NCBI GenBank assembly: GCA_050176585.1 | Contig: JBFXHX010000003.1 | Coordinates: 124,001-188,000, forward strand | Origin: CAYYWP01 sp050176585 | Lineage (GTDB): Bacteria > Desulfobacterota > Binatia > HRBIN30 > CADEER01 | Direction of reading: 5' to 3' | DNA length: 64,000 bases | Notes under the pieces: generated by a model | Databases searched by the model: none | Told to the model about the DNA's origin: nothing | The model's input: only the letters and a program-made list of their open reading frames with translations | Shown: one piece after another, positions 37,813 through 46,299 of the stretch | Layout: the number at the start of each line of letters is the position of its first letter | How positions within the stretch are numbered: position 1 is the stretch's first letter | Position numbers and translations under genes: made by a program

Positions 37813-39096
37813 ATGCGCGTGGCCATCATCGGGGCGGGTGCGGCCGGGTTGGCGGCGGCCTACGACCTGACGAAAGCGGGTTGTGAGGTCACCGTGTTCG
37901 AAGCGAGCGATCGCGTCGGAGGCCTGGCCGCCGGGTTCAAGGCGCCGCACTGGGATTGGACGCTCGAGAAGTTTTACCACCATTGGTTCCAGTCCGACGC
38001 CGACATCCTCGGCCTGATCGCGGAGCTCGGTGCCAGCGACAAGGTCGTGTTCCCACGGCCCACGACGGTCGTGTACTACGAGGGAAAATTCTATCCTTTC
38101 GATTCGCCCAAGCGCTGGTTGACGTTTCCGGGCTTTTCCTGGTTCGACGCGGTGCGCTTCGGCGCGGTCGGCGCGTACTTCAAGGCACTGCCGAACGGCG
38201 TGCGGCTCGAGCGCTACACCGCGGATGCGTGGTTGCGGCGCTGGATGGGGCAGCGCGCCTATGACCTGATCTGGCGTCCGTTGCTGGTCGGAAAATTCGG
38301 CCTCGAGCACTATCGGGACATCAACCTCGCATGGCTGTGGGCGCGCATCAAATCCCGCACGATGCGTCTGGGGACGTTCGAGGGCGGGTTTCAGGCGTTT
38401 CTGGACCTCCTCGCCGAGCACGTGCGCCGGAATGGCGGGCGAATCGTGCTCGACGCACCGGTCAAACGCATTACCGCCACTGCCGACGGCACGATTGCGC
38501 TCGACACGCCGGGAGGCGCGGTGACGGTGGATCGATGCGTCGCGACGACCTCGCCCCGGCTCCTGGCCCGCATGGCGCCGCAGCTGCCAGAGGCCTACAC
38601 GGCCCAGCTCAACGGATTGAAGAGCCTCGGCGCCGTCGTGATGGTCCTCGCCTTGCGCCAGCAGTTGACCGATCATTACTGGTTCAACTTGCCGAAGGAG
38701 GCGGGCTTCCCGTTTCTCGCCCTGGTGGAGCACACCAACTTCTTGCCGCGCGAGCACTACGGCGGCGATCACCTGGTGTACTGCGGCGACTACCTGCCGC
38801 CCGAGCACGAGTACTTCCGCCTCTCGCCCGACGAGCTGCTGGAGCGCTTTCTCCCGGCGCTCGCGCGCTTCAACCCGAGCTTCGATCGCAGCTGGGTCAA
38901 GCAAACGTGGCTCTGGCGCACGGAGTACGCGCAGCCGATTCCGCTCGTGAACCACTCCCGCCACATCCCGGCCATGCAAACGCCGATCGACGGCCTCTGG
39001 CTCGCCAGCATGAGCCAGGTCTACCCGTGGGACCGCGGCACGAATTACGCCGTGCAGATCGGCCGCCGCGTGGCGAAGCTGGTGCTGGGGCGCTGA
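37813..39096 (+). CDS. FAD-dependent oxidoreductase (protoporphyrinogen oxidase / amine oxidase-like)
   Basis: The protein has 427 residues. The N-terminal dinucleotide-binding motif RVAIIGAGAAGLAAAYDL is followed by VTVFEASDRVGGLAAGF, the GG doublet of the amine-oxidase/HemY superfamily. The C-terminal flavin-binding block is LWLASMSQVYPWDRGTNYAV. Relatives of this type are frequent in polysaccharide clusters, and distant kin include UDP-galactopyranose mutase. A role in haem synthesis is less likely because no other hem gene is near. ATG at 37813 is the clear start, 220 bp from the divergent DUF2298 gene. It probably oxidises or rearranges a sugar or lipid used by the island. The substrate is unknown. 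Confidence 0.8.
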   Translation: MRVAIIGAGAAGLAAAYDLTKAGCEVTVFEASDRVGGLAAGFKAPHWDWTLEKFYHHWFQSDADILGLIAELGASDKVVFPRPTTVVYYEGKFYPFDSPKRWLTFPGFSWFDAVRFGAVGAYFKALPNGVRLERYTADAWLRRWMGQRAYDLIWRPLLVGKFGLEHYRDINLAWLWARIKSRTMRLGTFEGGFQAFLDLLAEHVRRNGGRIVLDAPVKRITATADGTIALDTPGGAVTVDRCVATTSPRLLARMAPQLPEAYTAQLNGLKSLGAVVMVLALRQQLTDHYWFNLPKEAGFPFLALVEHTNFLPREHYGGDHLVYCGDYLPPEHEYFRLSPDELLERFLPALARFNPSFDRSWVKQTWLWRTEYAQPIPLVNHSRHIPAMQTPIDGLWLASMSQVYPWDRGTNYAVQIGRRVAKLVLGR

Positions 39097-39160
39097 GGCG
39101 GGTTCTCTCGTCCTAGCGCCTTCGCGCCTCGGCGTTGAATGTGGCGGGGCGGGCGGCGGG

Positions 39161-40984
39161 TCAGGCGCTGGCCTGGCGCGGCGGCATCTCCAAGGTCGGC
39201 GTGGAGCGGGTGCCCGCCGGCAACGAGACGTGGAACACCGAACCGGAGCCGGGACTGCTACTGGCCGAGATGCGGCCGCCGAGCAGGTCGACGAACCGCC
39301 GCACGATGTACAGACCGAGCCCGACGCCACCGCTGCTCACATCGCCCGGCACCTGGTGGAACATGTCGAAGATGCGCGGCAGCTGCTCCGAGTCGATGCC
39401 GATGCCGGTGTCGCGCACCTCGATGCCGAGTTGGCGGCTGAGCAGGTCGAGATCGACCGCGACCGTGACGCTGCCGGTGCGCGTGAACTTCAACGCGTTG
39501 CCCACGAGGTTGCGCACCACGATCTTCAGCTTCACCGGATCGGTGCGGATCTCCTCGCTCCCGCGCGGCACCTCCCACAGCAGCCGCACCCCCGGTGCGC
39601 GCGGCATCTGCTCGGTCTCGCGCTGCAGCTCGGCGAGTAACGTGGACAGCGCCACCTCCTGCAGCTGCACGCTGCTGTGGCCGGCTTCGATCCGGTTCAC
39701 CTCGAGGGTCGCGTTGATCAGCTCGAGCAGCGCGTGCGCGTTGTCGCGCATACGGCCGAGCACGTCGCGCTGATCGCCGGACACGGGTCCGAACGCGTCA
39801 TCGCGCAGGAGGTCCGCGTACCCGATGACCACGTTCAGCGGCGTCCGCAGCTCGTGGGACATCGTCGAGAGGAACTCGGTCTTCAGATTGTTGGCGCGGC
39901 GCAGAGCCTCGAGTAGCCGCACGTTGCCGACCGCGATCGCGGTGTGCTGCGCGACGCTGCCGAACAGCTCTCGCCCGCGCTCGGAGAAATGGCCGGGGCG
40001 CCCCTGCGCGCCGGCGAGCAGCACGCCGACGACCGCGTCGCGGCGGAGCAGCGCGGCGCCCATGAGCGAACGCGTACCGCTGCGCCGCATCAGCGCGGCA
40101 TTCGCCGCGTCCGCGGTCCGGTCCGTGAGCACGACGTTGCGCTCGGCCAGTACGCGATCGACGAGCGGGAAGGCGCCGACGGAGAACTCGATGCCGCCCA
40201 GACTGGCGAGCGCTTCGGGGATCGGCCCGGAGCTGCCCGCGACCACGAAGCGGTCCTCGCTGGGATTGCGCGCCACGATCGCGCACCAATCCGCGTGCAC
40301 GGCGACGGCGATCACGCTGGCGATTCGATCGAGCTCGTCGTCGCCGTCGAGTGACTCGTTGATCTCGCGCGCGATGGCGACCAGGCTGTGGCTGATCGAC
40401 GATTGTTCCTCCCGTTCCGCCGCCTCGCGAAAGAGCGCGAAACGGTGCGAGTCGAAGTAGTGCGCACCGAACAGCGCGATGATCGCCCCGGCGAGCTCGA
40501 CGAAGAACAGGTACGGAGCCGGCACCGCCGTCGGCGGATTGAACACGAGCTGCGCGGACACGCCCACAACCGCCGCCGCGACCGGCAGGAGTTGTCCGCG
40601 CACGCCCCACGGCAGCAGCAACGCGCTGCCGGTCATCACACAGATGCTGGCCAGGACGGTCAGCTCGGTGGGGACCGTCTTGGCGACGCTCTGATAGCCG
40701 TGCACCACCACCACGACCACCGTCCACACGAGCACCGACGCCGGGAGCAGCCAACCCCGCCGCTCCAACGGCCGCCGCGCGGCGAGCACGACGAGCAGCG
40801 GCAAGCTCTCCGCCGCATAGCAGAGGAGATAGCTATGCCAGTGTTCCGGATACAGCAGGTACTCGAATATGCCCGACGCCCCGAAGGAGACCATGTAGAG
40901 GAGCACGGCGAGCGGCAATCGCTCGGCCATGAAGCGCTCTGTTTCGCGGCGGTAGGCTGCGTCCTGAGACCCGTAGCGGAACAC
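39161..40984 (-). CDS. Membrane sensor histidine kinase with GAF domain
   Basis: The protein has 607 residues. Residues 15-190 contain about six membrane segments. Residues 200-360 look like a GAF domain (ESLDGDDELDRIASVIAVAV onward). The phosphoacceptor His is near residue 377 in STMSHELRTPLNVVIGYADL. The ATPase part has NLVGNALKFTRTG (N box), DTGIGID (G1) and GGVGLGLYIVRRFVDLLGG (G2). There is no receiver domain. No response regulator gene lies anywhere in the window, so the partner is elsewhere. GTG at 40984 is the start. It separates the glycan island from the men operon and could report on membrane or redox state, but the signal is unknown. Confidence 0.9.
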   Translation of the reverse strand: MFRYGSQDAAYRRETERFMAERLPLAVLLYMVSFGASGIFEYLLYPEHWHSYLLCYAAESLPLLVVLAARRPLERRGWLLPASVLVWTVVVVVVHGYQSVAKTVPTELTVLASICVMTGSALLLPWGVRGQLLPVAAAVVGVSAQLVFNPPTAVPAPYLFFVELAGAIIALFGAHYFDSHRFALFREAAEREEQSSISHSLVAIAREINESLDGDDELDRIASVIAVAVHADWCAIVARNPSEDRFVVAGSSGPIPEALASLGGIEFSVGAFPLVDRVLAERNVVLTDRTADAANAALMRRSGTRSLMGAALLRRDAVVGVLLAGAQGRPGHFSERGRELFGSVAQHTAIAVGNVRLLEALRRANNLKTEFLSTMSHELRTPLNVVIGYADLLRDDAFGPVSGDQRDVLGRMRDNAHALLELINATLEVNRIEAGHSSVQLQEVALSTLLAELQRETEQMPRAPGVRLLWEVPRGSEEIRTDPVKLKIVVRNLVGNALKFTRTGSVTVAVDLDLLSRQLGIEVRDTGIGIDSEQLPRIFDMFHQVPGDVSSGGVGLGLYIVRRFVDLLGGRISASSSPGSGSVFHVSLPAGTRSTPTLEMPPRQASA

Positions 40985-41087
40985 TGACCGTCTTCCTCAG
41001 CAAGAACGGCGCCGCGTGTCGTAAGCCAACGGAGACATCGGCGATGCCTAGGGCCGCGCGAAATGTGTCATTTGCACCGCCATGTGA

Positions 41088-43664
41088 TCATCCGTCACCT
41101 CCTCCGGCGCCCTCAGCCGCGCCCAGAGCCGCCTCGCGCACCGCGCGGCGCTGGATCTTGCCGGCCGCGGTACGGGGAAAGTCCGCCGCGATCGCCAGCC
41201 GCCGCGGCACCTTGAAGCTCGCCAGCAGGGTCCGGACGTGGGCGATCAACTCGGCCGTGTCGAGCTGCCCGCCGGCGCGCGGCCGCACCGCCGCAGCGAC
41301 GCATTCTCCCCAACGCGCGTCGGGAAGGCCGAACACGCACGACTCGGCGACCGCCGGGTGGCTTTCGAGCGCGACTTCGACCTCGCGCGGGTGGACGTTC
41401 TCTCCGCCCGTAATGATCACGTCGTCGGCTCGCCCGATCACGGTGAGACAACCGTCCGCATCGACGGAGCCGAGATCGCCGGTCGCGAGCCAGGCGGCGG
41501 TCGCCGTGAACCGGCCGCCGTCCAGCGTGCCGGGGCTGATGTTCGCGCCGCGTACCTCGATCTCGCCGATCTCCCCCGCCGGCACCGCGGCGCCGTCGCA
41601 GGTGATGCGGAGCTCGAGGCCGGGCAGCGGCCGTCCGACGCTGCCCGGCCGCGATGCGACGTCGCCGGGCGACAAGGTGGCGATCTGCGAAGCCGCCTCG
41701 GTCATGCCGTACGTCGGTGCGACCGGGACGCCGCGGCGCCGGCACTCCTCGAGCAGCGCCCGCGGTATGGGACCGCCGCCGAGCAGCACGCAACGGAGGT
41801 GCGGCGGAAACGCCCGCCCACCGCGCGCGTCCAGCACGCGCTGCAGCATGTTCGGGACCAATGACACGATCGTTACGGCATCTGCATCGATCGCGCGGCT
41901 GACGCGTTCGGGATCGAAGCGCTCGTGGACGACGACGGTCATCCCGTACACCGCGCTCCGCATCAGGATGGCGAGTCCGCCGACGTGGTGGAACGGCAGG
42001 CAGGCGAGCCAGCGGTCGTCATCGCGCACGCCGAGCACGGCCGCCGAGGCCCGCGCGCTCGCGAGATGATTCCCGAACGTCAGCACGACGGCTTTCGGCC
42101 GGCCCGTGCTGCCGGATGTGAAGACAATGCTGTGCGGCGCTTCGAGCGACAGCGCGCGCGGCCGCGGCGGGGCACATCCGGTCTCCGCGCCGTCGATGTC
42201 GACTCGCGTCTCCACGAGCGCGGCCGGCAGCGCAGCCACCGTCGCGGCCGTCGCCGTCTCGTGGCACAGCGCGTCACAAGCCGCTGCCTCGAGCAACCCG
42301 CGCACCTCCGGCTGGCGCAGGCGAACGCCGATCGGCACCGCGACCGCGCCGAGCCGTGCAAGGGCGTGCAGCCACCCTGCGAACTCCATGCGCGCACCGA
42401 TCAGCAGCGCGACGCGCTGTCCCGGGCCGATTCCGGCGGCGTGCAGTCGACCGGCGGCGCGCTCGGCCTCGCCCCGCAGATGCGCGAACGTCCAGGCGCG
42501 CTCGCCGCCGATCAGCGCCACGCGGCCGCCATCCGCATCGGCGCGCTGGTCGAGCCACTGCGGTTCGCGTCCGTCCGGCTCTTCTCCGGGCTGGACGGCG
42601 CGCGAGCGCGGCATCGACGGGCCGGTTGCGCTGCGCACCGGCGGGGCGCGGTCCTCGCCCAGCGGCACGTCGAAGCCGTCGCCGCTGCGCCAGCGAGCGA
42701 GCGCATCGCAATCGAGCTCGACGCCGAGGCCGATGCCGTCCGGCAGCGCCAGCGCGCCCCCGTGCAGGTCCAGCGGCGGGCGTGCGAGGTCGCCGGCGAG
42801 GAGCGGCGCCGTTGCCAACCCGCACGCGGGCAGGGGGTCGTCGAGCGTGGCCGCGAGGTGTGCGGCCGCCGCAATGCCGATCCCGGTGTCGAGCGCGGAG
42901 GTCACCACCGCGGTGAGTCCGGCGCCCCGCGCGGCGGCGATTGCGCGGCCGCTCTCGGCCAGCCCGAGCCACGCCGGTTTGACGATGACGACGTCCGCCG
43001 CGCCGAGGCGAGCGATGTGCTCGACCGCGGCCGCATCGACGGCCGATTCGTCGGCGGCGAGCCGGACCGGCACCGCGCGGCGCACCGCCGCCATTGCCGC
43101 GGCGTCGCGCACCGGCTGCTCCACGTACTCGAGCTCGAAACGGGCGAGCGCGCGGAGCGCCGCGATGGCCTCCTCGACGGTCCACGCGCCGTTGGCGTCG
43201 GCGCGCAATGCCACACCGTCGCCAACGGCGTCGCGCACGGCCGCGCAGCGCTGCAGCTCGGCGTTCAGATCGTCCGGCGCGAGCTTCAGCTTCAGGCAGC
43301 GAAAGCCGCGTGCGACCAGCGCCGCGGCTTGTGCTGCGCATGTGTCGGGCGCGCGCGCGTCGAGTAGCGCGTTGACCGCGATGTGTGTGCGGCGCGGGGT
43401 GCCGAGATGCGCGGCGAGCGACACGCCGCGGCGGCGCGCCGCGAGATCGAGCCGCGCGGCCTCTACTGCCGGGGCGAGCAGTGCGGCGCTCCAGCGCGGC
43501 CGTGCGAGCCCGAGCGGTACCACCGCTTCGCCGAGACCACGGCGGCCCTCCTCGTCGGTGAGCTCCACCACCGCGCCGCAGCGGACCGTCACTCGCGCGC
43601 CGCCGACGGCCAGCGGTCGCGCCAGCGGGATCGCGAACGGGGTGGCGCGCGCCCGCGCGATCAT
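41088..43664 (-). CDS. menC-menE: MenC-MenE fusion: o-succinylbenzoate synthase + o-succinylbenzoate-CoA ligase
   Basis: The protein has 858 residues. Residues 1-325 are an enolase-superfamily OSB synthase: catalytic KxK in CLKLKLAPDD near residue 122, metal ligands in RADANGAW, EYVEQPV and LAADESAV, and the second Lys in VVIVKPAWLG. Residues 365-858 are an adenylate-forming ligase: IVFTSGSTGRPKAVVL near 515, GMTEAAS, TGDLGSVD, RADDVIITGGENVHPRE and the catalytic Lys in TAAGKIQRR near 833. Together they dehydrate SHCHC to o-succinylbenzoate and activate it with ATP and CoA. A 40-residue Pro/Arg-rich linker joins them. ATG at 43664 overlaps the menA stop as ATGA. An in-frame ATG at 42614 has no good ribosome site, so a true fusion is favoured. 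Confidence 0.92.
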   Translation of the reverse strand: MIARARATPFAIPLARPLAVGGARVTVRCGAVVELTDEEGRRGLGEAVVPLGLARPRWSAALLAPAVEAARLDLAARRRGVSLAAHLGTPRRTHIAVNALLDARAPDTCAAQAAALVARGFRCLKLKLAPDDLNAELQRCAAVRDAVGDGVALRADANGAWTVEEAIAALRALARFELEYVEQPVRDAAAMAAVRRAVPVRLAADESAVDAAAVEHIARLGAADVVIVKPAWLGLAESGRAIAAARGAGLTAVVTSALDTGIGIAAAAHLAATLDDPLPACGLATAPLLAGDLARPPLDLHGGALALPDGIGLGVELDCDALARWRSGDGFDVPLGEDRAPPVRSATGPSMPRSRAVQPGEEPDGREPQWLDQRADADGGRVALIGGERAWTFAHLRGEAERAAGRLHAAGIGPGQRVALLIGARMEFAGWLHALARLGAVAVPIGVRLRQPEVRGLLEAAACDALCHETATAATVAALPAALVETRVDIDGAETGCAPPRPRALSLEAPHSIVFTSGSTGRPKAVVLTFGNHLASARASAAVLGVRDDDRWLACLPFHHVGGLAILMRSAVYGMTVVVHERFDPERVSRAIDADAVTIVSLVPNMLQRVLDARGGRAFPPHLRCVLLGGGPIPRALLEECRRRGVPVAPTYGMTEAASQIATLSPGDVASRPGSVGRPLPGLELRITCDGAAVPAGEIGEIEVRGANISPGTLDGGRFTATAAWLATGDLGSVDADGCLTVIGRADDVIITGGENVHPREVEVALESHPAVAESCVFGLPDARWGECVAAAVRPRAGGQLDTAELIAHVRTLLASFKVPRRLAIAADFPRTAAGKIQRRAVREAALGAAEGAGGGDG

Positions 43665-44560
43665 CGCAGCAAGCCGGCGGCGAAGAGCGCGGCGTGGAAG
43701 AGATGCAGCCGCGCGGTGTCGTGCAGCAGCTTGTTGAACTCGGCGCCTGCCTGCGCGCGGGACATCCGCGTGGCCAACCGCGCTGCGAGCGGCAGCGTCA
43801 GCAGCGGCAGCAGCACCCATGCGGAGGTCCGACCCGTCACCCACAGCGCGAGCGGCGCGGCATAGGCGACGGCGATTAGCCAGGCGTAGAGGTCGCGCAT
43901 GGACTTGCCGCCCCAGCGCACCGCCAGGGTGCGCTTCCCCACCGCCGCGTCGGACTCGATGTCGCGCGCGTTGTTCACGACCAGGATCGCAGTCACCAGC
44001 GCGCTGACCGGCAGCGCGGCGGCGACCGCTAGCGGCGTGACAGTGCCGGTCTGTACGAACGCGGTCCCGAGCACGGCGACCATGCCGAAGAAGATGAAGA
44101 CGAATACCTCGCCGAGGCCGTGATATCCGAGCGGCCACGGCCCACCGGTGTAGGCCCAGCCGGCGATGATCGCGGCGATGCCGATGACGGCGATCGGCCA
44201 GCCGGCCACCGCGATGAGATACACGCCCACGACCGCCGCCAGCCCGAACGCCAGCCACGCAGTGCGGCGGACCGCGGCGGCGGTCAACAGCCCATGCTGG
44301 GTCACGCGCGTCGGCCCGAGCCGCGCTCCCGTGTCCGCGCCGCGCTCGAAATCGTCGACGTCGTTCGCCAGGTTGACGCCGACCTGCAACAGCAGCGCAC
44401 CGGCGAGGGCAGCAAGCGCCGGACCGAGAAGAAAGCCGCCCTGGCGCTGCGCGAGCGCGCAGCCCACCATCACCGGGGCGATGGCAGCGGTCAGGGTGGC
44501 GGGCCGAATCGCGAGCAGCCACACCCCCCAGCCGCTGCGCGCTGGCTGCGATGCGATCAT
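43661..44560 (-). CDS. menA: 1,4-dihydroxy-2-naphthoate polyprenyltransferase
   Basis: The protein has 299 residues, the normal length. It is a UbiA-superfamily membrane enzyme that joins a polyprenyl chain to DHNA, giving demethylmenaquinone. The two Asp-rich Mg-pyrophosphate sites are NDVDDFERGAD (residues 66-76) and NNARDIESDAAVGKRTLAVR (about residues 190-210). Eight or nine hydrophobic helices are evident. ATG at 44560 gives the typical opening SGWGVWLLAIRPATL; the frame continues far upstream only as a shadow of menB and menH. It lies 26 bp after menB and overlaps menCE by 4 nt. The polyprenyl diphosphate synthase that feeds it is not in the window. Confidence 0.93.
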   Translation of the reverse strand: MIASQPARSGWGVWLLAIRPATLTAAIAPVMVGCALAQRQGGFLLGPALAALAGALLLQVGVNLANDVDDFERGADTGARLGPTRVTQHGLLTAAAVRRTAWLAFGLAAVVGVYLIAVAGWPIAVIGIAAIIAGWAYTGGPWPLGYHGLGEVFVFIFFGMVAVLGTAFVQTGTVTPLAVAAALPVSALVTAILVVNNARDIESDAAVGKRTLAVRWGGKSMRDLYAWLIAVAYAAPLALWVTGRTSAWVLLPLLTLPLAARLATRMSRAQAGAEFNKLLHDTARLHLFHAALFAAGLLR

Positions 44561-44586
44561 CGGGTTGTTGCCGCGCGCCGCCTGGC

Positions 44587-46299
44587 TCACGGTAGCCGCG
44601 GGAATTTGCTGAAGTCGGGTCGGCGCTTCTCCAGGTAGGCGTTCCGGCCTTCCTGTCCCTCCTCCGACATGTAGAACAACAGCGTCGCGTTGCCGGCGAG
44701 CTCTTGGATGCCGGCGAGGCCGTCCGTGTCGGCGTTGAAGGCGGCCTTGAGGCAGCGGATCGCCATCGGGCTGTTGGCGAGGATCTCGCGCGCCCACTGC
44801 ACCGTCTCTTCCTCCAAGCGCTCGAGCGGCACGACAGCGTTGATCAACCCCATGTCGAGCGCCTGCGCGGCCGTGTACTGCCTGCACAGATACCAGATCT
44901 CGCGCGCTTTCTTGTGGCCGACCAGCCGTGCCATGTACGTGGCGCCGTACCCGCCGTCGAAGCTGCCGACCCGCGGTCCGGTCTGACCGAAGCGGGCATT
45001 CTCGGCGGCGATGGTGAGATCGCAGAGCATGTGCAGCACGTGGCCGCCGCCGATGGCGTAGCCCGCGACCATCGCGATCACGGGCTTGGGGATCGTGCGG
45101 ATCAAGCGCTGCAGGTCGAGCACGTTCAGGCGCGGCACGCCGTCGTCGCCGACGTACCCGGCATCGCCGCGCACGCGTTGGTCGCCACCGGAGCAAAACG
45201 CCTCGGTGCCGGCGCCGGTCAGGATGATGACGCCGACCTCGCGGTCCTCGCGCGCCGCGGCGAAAGCGTCGAGCAGCTCCATGACGGTTTGCGGCCGGAA
45301 GGCGTTGCGCACCTCGGGCCGGTTGATGGTGATCTTCGCGATGCCCTCGGCGACCTCGTACAGGATGTCGCCGTAGGTGCGCCGTGGTTGCCAATCGATG
45401 GGCATATCTACTCCTGCGCAGCGCGGCGCGCTTGGCGCGCGCGCGATGTGGTGTTCGGCTCCGGACGCGGCCGCGTCGCGCGCCGTGCGGGTGTGTTGCA
45501 GGAACGCCGCGACCCGGTGCGCGAAGGCGTCGGGGTTCTCGAGATGCGTGGCGTGTCCCGCATCGGGAATGAGCGCGAGAGTGGCCGCCGGAAGGCGCGG
45601 GCGCATCTCGCGCGCGATGGCGTGGAACTTGGCGTCGTGCTCGCCGGTGATGAGCAGCGTCGGCACCGCGACGTCCGCGAGGCGCGTCCAATACGAGGGC
45701 TGGGCTCCAGTGCCGACGCCGCGCAGCGCGTTCGCCAACCCGCGGGCCGAGTGGATCAGGCGCTGCTCGCGCGCCGCGGCGAGCGCGGCGGTGCCGAGGC
45801 GCGCCTGAGTGGCGAACAGCGGCTGAGTCATCCACTCGTCGACGAACGCAGCGACGCCGTTGCGCTCCAGGCGCGCCGCCAGCGCTTCATCGCGGCCGGC
45901 GCGCTCGGCCCGCTCGACGGCGTCCTCGATGCCGGGCGAGGCGCTTTCCAGCACCAGCGCGGTGACGCGCTTCGGGTGCGCGATCGCAAAAGCGAGCGCG
46001 ACCCGCCCGCCCATGGAGTACCCGAGCACCGCCGCGCGTGCGACGGCACAGGCGTCGAACAACCCGCAGAGGTCGGCGATCAGCCGCTCCATGCGATACC
46101 GCGCCGGATCGGCCGGTGCGTCGGAGGCGCCGTGCCCGAGGAGATCCACGGCGAGCACGCGATGGGCATGCGCGAGGCGTGCGGCGTGTGGCGCCCAGAG
46201 CGCGCCGGTGCCGGTGAAGCCATGCAGCAGGACCACGGGGGGCCCGGCGCCCCATTCGCGCACGGCGTAGTGGACGCCGCCGACTGCGAGGCGCCTCAT
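44587..46299 (-). CDS. menH-menB: MenH-MenB in one open frame: SHCHC synthase + DHNA-CoA synthase
   Basis: The frame encodes 570 residues with no stop between the two enzymes. MenH part: alpha/beta hydrolase with oxyanion segment LLHGFTGTG, nucleophile elbow LGYSMGGR and catalytic His in DAGHATHLENP. MenB part: crotonase fold with FCSGGDQRVRGD, GGGHVLHMLCDLTIAAENA and GQTGPRVGSFDGGYG, close to E. coli MenB throughout and ending PDFSKFPRLP. MenH removes pyruvate from SEPHCHC; MenB closes the second ring. ATG at 46299 overlaps the menD stop as ATGA. An AGGAG lies 5 nt before an in-frame ATG at 45405, where a normal 272-residue MenB would begin. MenB is therefore probably made separately, and perhaps also as a fusion. 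The linker (about 30 residues) is Ala/Arg-rich. Confidence 0.92.
   Translation of the reverse strand: MRRLAVGGVHYAVREWGAGPPVVLLHGFTGTGALWAPHAARLAHAHRVLAVDLLGHGASDAPADPARYRMERLIADLCGLFDACAVARAAVLGYSMGGRVALAFAIAHPKRVTALVLESASPGIEDAVERAERAGRDEALAARLERNGVAAFVDEWMTQPLFATQARLGTAALAAAREQRLIHSARGLANALRGVGTGAQPSYWTRLADVAVPTLLITGEHDAKFHAIAREMRPRLPAATLALIPDAGHATHLENPDAFAHRVAAFLQHTRTARDAAASGAEHHIARAPSAPRCAGVDMPIDWQPRRTYGDILYEVAEGIAKITINRPEVRNAFRPQTVMELLDAFAAAREDREVGVIILTGAGTEAFCSGGDQRVRGDAGYVGDDGVPRLNVLDLQRLIRTIPKPVIAMVAGYAIGGGHVLHMLCDLTIAAENARFGQTGPRVGSFDGGYGATYMARLVGHKKAREIWYLCRQYTAAQALDMGLINAVVPLERLEEETVQWAREILANSPMAIRCLKAAFNADTDGLAGIQELAGNATLLFYMSEEGQEGRNAYLEKRRPDFSKFPRLP
45411..45415 (-). promoter_or_regulatory. 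Internal Shine-Dalgarno for menB
   Basis: On the minus strand AGGAG is followed by TAGAT and then ATG (45405-45403), the exact position where MenB homologues start. It lies inside the open menH frame, where it is read as Ala-Gly-Val-Asp. A ribosome site this good suggests independent MenB initiation despite the missing menH stop. Confidence 0.65.

Noticed and set aside
42600..42620. Separate start for menE at ATG 42614
   Set aside because: There is no Shine-Dalgarno and the frame is continuous, so a fusion is simpler.
44561..45835. MenA frame continuing upstream
   Set aside because: It is an Arg-rich shadow of menB and menH. MenA proteins start at the SGWGVWLLAIRP segment.
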